A stretch of DNA of 64,000 nucleotides from NCBI GenBank assembly GCA_030674155.1, contig CM060324.1, positions 54,159,626-54,223,625 on the forward strand. The letters are read 5' to 3'. This DNA comes from Stramonita haemastoma. Lineage: Eukaryota > Mollusca > Gastropoda > Neogastropoda > Muricidae. The notes below the pieces were generated by a model. The model had not been told where the DNA came from. It worked only from the letters and a program-made list of their open reading frames with translations, and ran no database searches. A program made the position numbers and the translations under genes. Below are positions 1 to 64,000 of the stretch, one piece after another. The stretch's first letter is position 1; each line of letters starts with the position of its first letter.

Positions 1-204
1 ATGAACTGTAACAAAAGATAGCACGAGCCAGTATTTTTGTACCATGATGTGGAAACCATGCCATGAAGATCATTTGGGCTGCAACCACATTTTGTTTCTT
101 GTTTTTGTTCAATATGGTTATTTGTGTTGTGCCCAATCCCCTTCCCACTGTCCCCTTGTGAATGGGCTGAAAAAAAAGCTTAATCACAATAAACTATTGT
201 CATT

Positions 205-209
<5 letters not shown>

Positions 210-284
<75 letters not shown>
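210..284. repeat. (CT)n microsatellite
   Basis: Nearly pure CT with two TCTT interruptions, following an A/T-rich tail (AATAAACTATTGTCATTG). Bases 1-209 hold nothing else I recognise. Confidence 0.95.
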
Positions 285-289
<5 letters not shown>

Positions 290-640
290 GGGACGAGATA
301 GCCTGGTGGTCAGAGAGATGTGCTTATGATCTGCTGACCTTGGTTCGAATCTTGTTCAAGAGGATTCTTCCTCTGGAGTTAGCATCAGTGCTGACTCCAC
401 TTCCCCCAAAAGTCCTTCAGATGAGATTATTAACTGAGGTCCCGTGTGCAAACGCATGCAAAACATCTTGCATACATGTCAAAGCCCGTTCCGCTTTTTC
501 GAAGAGTAAGCCATTATGTGCTGGTGGGAATGGATGACAAAATTTGCAAAACTGCATACACACAGGGACTGGATGTAAAAAAAAAAGCACATTAGGACAG
601 TGCTTATTCCATTATCCTCAAAATAAAAGAACAAATAAAT
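285..640 (+). mobile_element. SINE-A, full-length copy
   Basis: A tRNA-derived SINE of about 350 bp. The head has a tRNA-like A box (GATAGCCTGGTGGTCAG) and a B box (GGTTCGAATC). The body contains AGTCCTTCAGATGAGA, then a segment beginning CATCTTGCATAC, and the tail has GCTTATTCCATTATCCT and AAAATAAAAG. At least fifteen copies occur in the window. Confidence 0.85.
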
Positions 641-714
641 TAAAAAAACATAAAATGTGCTCTGTAGAATTGTAGACTAACAAAAGATGCATATAGAGCA
701 AGCTCCTGCAGGGG

Positions 715-58547
<57,833 letters not shown>

Positions 58548-58564
58548 ATTTGGTTTTGGGGGAC

Positions 58565-58795
58565 GACGCTTCATTCACACCTGTCATTACCCCCCACTTT
58601 CAGCTCCTCTCAGGAGCTAATTATTCCATCTCATCCCAGCCCAGCCCAGCCCAGCCCAGCTGGGGCTATTTATAGAGCAGGAGCTGACCACACATGGACT
58701 AGGTAAAAAGGAAGGAATGCACTAAATTTAGTGCTCTTGACTAGGCCCTACTGAGTGATGTTGGATTTGTGTACTGTGTGTTTTCAGGCTGGTGT
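58565..58795 (+). repeat. repeat family E in the 3' UTR
   Basis: It starts about 20 bases after the dynein stop: CCCCCACTTTCAGCTCCTCT, a CCCAG-repeat, GCAGGAGCTGACCACACATG. Confidence 0.8.
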
Positions 58796-59018
58796 GTGGG
58801 TGTGGGGATGGGGATGGGATGAAGGTGACTTGCTGTGTTGTTGTTGTGTGTTATTGTGGGTTGTTTGGCTGGTATGGTTTTTTTCTTGTATGTGTGTGTG
58901 TATGTGTGTGTGGTCAAGTCTTGAAGATGATGATTGTTGGGGTGGTGTATCCACCTCCTGCTGTGGAGTGTTGGTGTTAAGGTTTTTCTGATTTGTGGGA
59001 TTTGGTCTTGAAGATAAT

Positions 59019-59288
59019 GATTGTGGGTGGCTTATCCACCCCAGTGTGGATTGTGGGTGGCTTATCTACCCCAGTGTGGATTGTGGGTGGCTTATCCACC
59101 CCAGTGTGGATTATGGGTGGCTATCCACCCCAGTGAGGATTCTGGGTGGCTTATCTACCCCAGTGTGGATTCTGGGTGGCTATCCACCCCAGTGTGGATT
59201 CTGGGTGGCTTATCCACCCCAGTGTGGATTGTGGGTGGCTTATCCACCCCAGTGTGGATTGTGGGTGGCTTATCCACCCCAGTGTGGA
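59019..59288 (+). repeat. 30-bp minisatellite of hairpin units
   Basis: Nine units of GATTGTGGGTGGCTTATCCA then CCCCAGTGTG. Each contains GGGTGG-CTTAT-CCACCC, a six-pair stem with a five-base loop. Two units lack two bases of the loop. Confidence 0.93.
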
Positions 59289-59620
59289 TAATTTGATTGT
59301 GTACAGTTGTGGCTCTGAGATTATTGTGCTGTTTAACTTGTGTAATAGTCATTACCTTCTGATTCAGGCAAAGTTTTGGGGTTTATCTTATCTTTTCTTT
59401 TTTTTTGTTTTTGATCACCCCCAAGTCAAATTTGAACTCTTTTTTTTATTTGCTTGTTGAAAGAGATGGTTAGGACAGAACATTTGCGCAGATTGGTGAG
59501 TTGTTGGTTCAATGTTTGGTACTTTTTCCATGAACGCTTTGGAAGCTGTGAATCATTTTAGACTTTTTCCTGCCCCCATATTTTCTTGATTTACTAGAAA
59601 GAGTGGGTGCTTTTTTCTCT

Positions 59621-59797
59621 GTGTGTGTGTGTGTGTGTGTCAGATATGATGACATGGTGGCCTTTTCAGGTGTAAATCTTATGATGGCTGGGATTAGAGA
59701 AAGTGAGAAACACGGGCACACATACACAACCCCCCCCCCCCACACTACACGCTATACACACACACACACACACACACACACTACATACCCCCCCCCC

Positions 59798-59828
<31 letters not shown>

Positions 59829-59830
59829 AC
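59621..59830. repeat. (GT)n, (CA)n and C runs
   Basis: GT 59621-59640, CA with C runs 59715-59830. Nothing coding. Confidence 0.85.
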
Positions 59831-60019
59831 AAAGAAAAATGTAAATGTTTCCTCATGCGGATCAGTCTGTTTTGTGATTTTGATCTTGGTGATAATTCTG
59901 AAAATGATTTTGCATGTCTGTGATAAACTCTGGGCCTATACCCACTGCTTACTGGTTATATGTGAAACTTTTACAGTACACACTGTGATGATGATTGACA
60001 TCCGTCCATCCAAAGAAGT

Positions 60020-60830
60020 ATCATAGCAGCATTGTAAACATTGCCAAATGAAAACTGCTGATTTTTGGCATCTTTTTAAAATAGCTTTTATTTGAATTTT
60101 TTTTTTTTTTGTTGGTGTGTGTGATTTATCGCACCCTAAGCCAGTCGTTACCGGAACTGGAAAGTAAGGGTTTTTACACTGATAAGCATTATGTGTGAAC
60201 AAAACTGCTGAATGTTTCATTATGGTTTGATGATCCATATAAAAGCTGTCACTTTGTAAATCCTTGCCAAATAAGTACTGCTGATTTTCTTGCATTTTCT
60301 GAAAGAAATCATTTTTTACTTTAAAATATTTTTGTTTGTGATTTTTTTTTTTATCACACCTTCACCAAATGGCTACTTAATGATGATTTACACTGATATG
60401 CATTATGGTGATGGATTGTTAGTTGTGTTTTGATGGTTGTGTAAAAAGCTGTTATTTCGAATTTACTGCTAATCTTTACACATATGGTATTATAATTTTG
60501 TATCATAGTTATTCTTTTTCCTTTACCTTTTTTTTACCTTTTAGTTATTCCTCTGACCAAGTGTGTTTTACACATGAGAGATTGTTTTAAGAATTCGTAT
60601 GTTTATCATTTCTAAATGATTAGTTTGTGTCAGAAATTCATATGTTTGTTATTTCTATATGATTTGATTGTGTTGGGATTCGATATGTTTACAATTTCTA
60701 AATGATTAGTTTGTATTGAGAATGTATATGTTCATTATTTTTAGATTATTAGTACGTATGGAGAATTCATATTTTTATCATTTATAAATGGACAATTCAT
60801 GTTGAGAATTCATGTGTTTATGTTTCAAAG
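60020..60830 (+). repeat. degenerate tandem repeats in the 3' flank
   Basis: A ~200-bp duplication (TTGCCAAATGAAAACTGCTG at 60038; TTGCCAAATAAGTACTGCTG at 60266) and then about six ~55-bp units with AATTCATATGTTTATCATTT and CTAAATGATTAGTTTGTG (60585-60825). Confidence 0.7.
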
Positions 60831-61377
60831 TATTCAGTTGGGTTGTTTGTGGGTTTTTTTTTTTTACACAAAGTGAATGTCAATTTCTTTTTCATTGCAA
60901 GTAAACCACATCCACTACATGAATCATTGCTACACAAGTTTTGTCTTTTCCCTTTTGTGAGTGCACACCTCTTTATACAGTGTCCCGAGACTGTGTTGTT
61001 ATGTTCAGCGATATGTCAGTGTGTTGAGATGGTGACTGTTGCTGCAGAAGTGAGGCACTGGCAAGGAAAGAGCCATGGAACAGCATTATGACTTTAGGTC
61101 ACCTAGCTTTAAACTTCCTGAGGAGTTGTTCGGGGCACTGCCCTGAAGTTTGACTGACAGTATGTGGCAGTTGTAGTAAACCTGAAGGAGCCCCTCTGAC
61201 TCCAGGCTTTTGTAGGAATGTGTGTAAAAGACAGTTCTTGTGTTTTCCTCCCAAGAAAACTATATCTATTCTCTGTTTGAAACGTTTACATATGTCTGAA
61301 AATTCAGATGTATCATCTATGTTCGAAATGTTTACATACGTGGGAAAAGTTTGTTTACTTTATGAAACTGATGGTTT
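60831..61377. other. 3' flank, unrecognised stretch
   Basis: No gene or named repeat seen. Confidence 0.5.
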
Positions 61378-61720
61378 TGTGGGGTTTTTTGTCTAGAGGT
61401 CATGCACCTGTGTAAAAAAACAACAACCCCAAGAAGTTGTGGGTTCAGTTCCCACCTGAAGCCACAGACTTTTTTTACCATTTGCTGGACCATGTGTGGT
61501 GGTCTGGGTGCTAGTCTTCTAGATGAGATGATAAACCTGGGTCTGGTGTGCAACATAATTTATATTAAGCACACTTAAAACAAACACCCAAATCAACAAC
61601 CGTTGCCCTTGGCAAATTCTGTAGAAAAAAAGGCACTCACAAAGTGATACAAAGTCATTACCAGATGGAAAAAAGATGGTGTTGCATTAGTGACAGCATA
61701 TTCTATTTGGGAAATTTCAG
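61378..61720 (-). mobile_element. SINE-D, diverged copy
   Basis: GGTTCAGTTCCCACCTGAAG, TGCTGGACCATGTGTGGTGG, GAAAAAAAGGCACTCAC. It is the oldest-looking copy. Confidence 0.7.
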
Positions 61721-61961
61721 ACAGAAAATTGTTCTGTGGCTGAATATAAGTGTACAATGTATCATCTATTCTTCATAATATTTCAATATACAATGAAAGA
61801 AGTAAACATGAACATTGTCTCTCATACCAGATCAGTACATGTTGCTATGTCTCATATGAGTTCCAGGTTGTTGTTTTTTTCAGAGTATTACCTTTTATTG
61901 TTATAAACAGTGGATGTGTATTGGCGTGCTTCTTATTTTTCTGGAAAACGTTATTCAAATG

Positions 61962-61967
61962 AATAAA
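61962..61967 (+). promoter_or_regulatory. possible dynein poly(A) signal
   Basis: AATAAA on the + strand, the first I see after the stop that is not in a SINE tail. GT-rich text (TGTATGTGTGAATG) follows about 65 bases later. It would imply a 3.4-kb 3' UTR made largely of repeats, so this is a weak call. Confidence 0.2.
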
Positions 61968-62184
61968 TTTGTGATTTTAATCAAATCAAAAGTGCATATT
62001 TTTCAATCTTTTATAAGACAATTGCAAGAATGTATGTGTGAATGTTTAGATATAATGTGCATGATGAGTTTTGTCACATCTGTGAAAGATGGGTGTGTTT
62101 TGGAGTTGTTTTTTTTTCATCGTGAAAATGACAAGGGGAAGTCTTATCATATGAATACTGTTGGGTTGTGGTTTATTTTTTCCC

Positions 62185-62490
62185 CAGTGTCAAATCTCCA
62201 TGTTTCACCAATGGTGAAATGTTTTTGCCCACCATGAAGGTAGCTGCATTCTGACTTCAGGGATGATGTCTTAACATGACACCAGTGTGCTTGTGGTTTT
62301 GTCAGTTTTGTCAGCCATTCCTCCCACCGGCATGTAGTGGCCTACTCTCTTGAAAGGCAGAATGTGTTGATGTGTAGGTAATATGCTTTGCATGTATTCG
62401 CTCAAATGACTTCAGTTTATGGTCTCATTCACTAGACTTTTAGGGGACAGGGAGTGAAGTAGGCACAGTAGAAAAATCCTCTTAGAAGGG
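62185..62490 (+). repeat. composite of family F and SINE-A-like text
   Basis: CACCAATGGTGAAATGTTTT (F), then GTAGTGGCCTACTCTCTTGA and GGTCTCATTCACTAGACTTT (A-like, minus). The same order occurs at 32840-33135. Confidence 0.65.
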
Positions 62491-62539
62491 CTCAAGCTTG
62501 GACCATTGGATCACAAGCTCAACAATGTTTTTCTGGAGT

Positions 62540-62820
62540 TAACATCAGAGCTAACTCCACCACCAATCTCCCCCCCCTCCCCCCCAAGTCCTTTGGATGA
62601 GAATATAAATCAAGGTCCTGTGTGCAAACGCATACAGAACATCTTGCGCACTTGTTAAAACCTGTTCTGCTGTTTGGAAGAGTAGGCTATCGTGTGCCAG
62701 TGGGAACAAATGACAGGATTTACAAAACTGCATACACACGGGGACTGGATATAAAAGAAAAAAGCACACAAGTGCTTTATCCATTATTCTCAAAATAAAA
62801 GAACAAAAATAAAATGAATA
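62540..62820 (+). mobile_element. SINE-A, headless copy
   Basis: GGAGTTAACATCAGAGCTAA to CTCAAAATAAAAGAACAAAA. Confidence 0.82.
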
Positions 62821-62821
62821 A

Positions 62822-63110
62822 GGGGACAGGATAGCTGTGGTCAGAGCACTCGCTTTCCCCCAACCAGTGTTAAGCAGCATCGAGCGTGGTTGCCAATTGG
62901 ATGGGTGACCGTTTGCGCGCCTTGGCTTCAGTACAGTCCCCCAGTTCACCCAGCTGTAAATGGGTACCTGCCCTCAGGGAAGGTAAAGCAGCGAGGGAGA
63001 GGAGATGGGCGCCGCCCTCAACATGCTGGCCCCCTAGAGAAGCCGAGGTCTCAGATGCCTCACTCCCCTATGACCACATAGGTTATGGAACACCTTTACC
63101 TTTACCTTTT
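62822..63110 (+). mobile_element. SINE-B, nearly full-length copy
   Basis: GGGGACAGGATAGCTGTGGT, GTTAAGCAGCATCGAGCGTG, GGATGGGTGACCGTTTGCGC, GGTTATGGAACACCTTTACC. Confidence 0.87.
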
Positions 63111-63399
63111 AGTAAGCCATTCCACGACCAACACCCCTTATAGCATTTAAGATGGATAGAAGGGAAAGCCAGGTGATGGCAACCAGTCTTCACTGATTGT
63201 TCCTCCACAACAGACAACCATCAGGAAACAGAAAGAAGGAGGGTAGGAGGATTGATTGTCTGACACCAGACCACTTGGCCCTGTGGGGAATATCTTGAAG
63301 GGCATCTGCTTCAGAAAATGAAAGGTCAAACCTTGAGAAAAAAAACAAAAAAAAACAGGCAGGCGATATGATGGAGTCAACAATGCTTTGAATCTTTAT

Positions 63400-63423
63400 T
63401 TTATTATTTTATTTTATTTTATT

Positions 63424-63454
<31 letters not shown>

Positions 63455-63690
63455 TCATCTATTTATTTATTCTTTTATTTCAAGGATAATGGAAAAAGCA
63501 CCCATGTGGTGGTGGATTTTTTTTTTTACATCTGATCCCTATGTGTATACACAGTTTTGTCAGTTTTTTCATCCATTCCCACTGGCATACAATGGCCTAC
63601 TCTTCTGAAAAGCAGAATGGGTGTGCACAAGATGTTTTGCGTGCATTCACACACGGGACCTCGGTTTATAGTCTCATGAGATCTTCACTG
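63400..63690 (-). mobile_element. (TTTA)n and SINE-A, headless copy
   Basis: ATTTTATTTA text 63395-63475, then SINE-A from CAAGGATAATGGAAAAAGCA to GACCTCGGTTTATAGTCTCA. Bases 63111-63394 are unrecognised. Confidence 0.8.
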
Positions 63691-63797
63691 AGATCTTGAT
63701 TTTTTGGAGAGTGGCAGAGGACAGAAAGGGATGCTGCAACAGCATTGTCAAGATAATAAGTGATGCTCCAAGGACCTTGGATCAAGGGATTGAACAC

Positions 63798-64000
63798 ATC
63801 AGTGAGGGATTGCCACAGCCTAGTGGTTAAGACCATTTGACTTCAATCCGGTGGATGCATGAAGTCCTGGGTTTGAATCTCAGCGGCGTCTGGTAAAGTG
63901 AAGGTGGGGATTTTTCTGGTGAAGTCAGGTGGATTTTTCTGGTGAAATAAGGATTTTACTGGTGAAGTAGCATAAGGGTGGGGATTTTTCTGTTGAAGTA
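63798..64000 (+). mobile_element. SINE-H, tRNA-derived, running out of the window
   Basis: GCCTAGTGGTTAAGACCATT (A box) and CTGGGTTTGAATCTCAG (B box), then several units of GGGGATTTTTCTGGTGAAGT to the window end. Confidence 0.7.

Noticed and set aside
59019..59288. CRISPR array with palindromic repeats
   Set aside because: The hairpin unit repeats without spacers; it is a minisatellite.
58994..59460. Repetitive open frame (GWLIHPSVD units)
   Set aside because: It is the translation of the 30-bp hairpin minisatellite; other frames are open as well, as expected for a repeat of three-fold length.

Overview
The window is eukaryotic, very probably from a mollusc (a marine snail is my best guess, inferred from the intron style, the tRNA-derived SINEs and the LINE types; no marker gene proves it). 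One large gene runs through it on the + strand: the 3' part of an axonemal dynein heavy chain. I resolve 36 exons from the AAA3 domain to the stop codon at 58547, about 2,220 codons. The start of the gene lies upstream of base 1. The best family guess is DNAH14, with DNAH6 as the alternative.

Layout of the gene: a damaged AAA3 exon (about 715-846), the rest of AAA3 (3719-6193), AAA4 (7598-17920), stalk helix 1 (17630-18772), microtubule-binding tip (20148-21335), stalk helix 2 (21931-23489), AAA5 (24599-38760), a very large low-complexity insertion (39276-40122), AAA6 (41235-45250) and the C-terminal region (46001-58547). Splice phases agree at nearly every junction. Four exons carry one-base frame lesions (E1, E10, E24, E32), which are either consensus errors or real decay.

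Intron 5 holds a full-length L1/Tx1-type LINE (8639-14990). It has intact ORF1 (zinc-knuckle protein) and ORF2 (endonuclease plus reverse transcriptase), A-rich tails and a 15-bp target-site duplication. It landed inside a minisatellite derived from the splice acceptor of the next exon.

The rest is intron and 3' flank packed with repeats: at least five SINE-like families (one a tRNA/5S rRNA chimera), a MITE family with two copies in opposite orientation, two 5'-truncated LINE tails, several minisatellites and long microsatellites. The most unusual pattern is that at six or seven exon borders the adjoining intron carries extra copies of the real splice site with a piece of the exon, which gives arrays of decoy splice sites. 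No other protein-coding gene, tRNA, rRNA or CRISPR array is supported.
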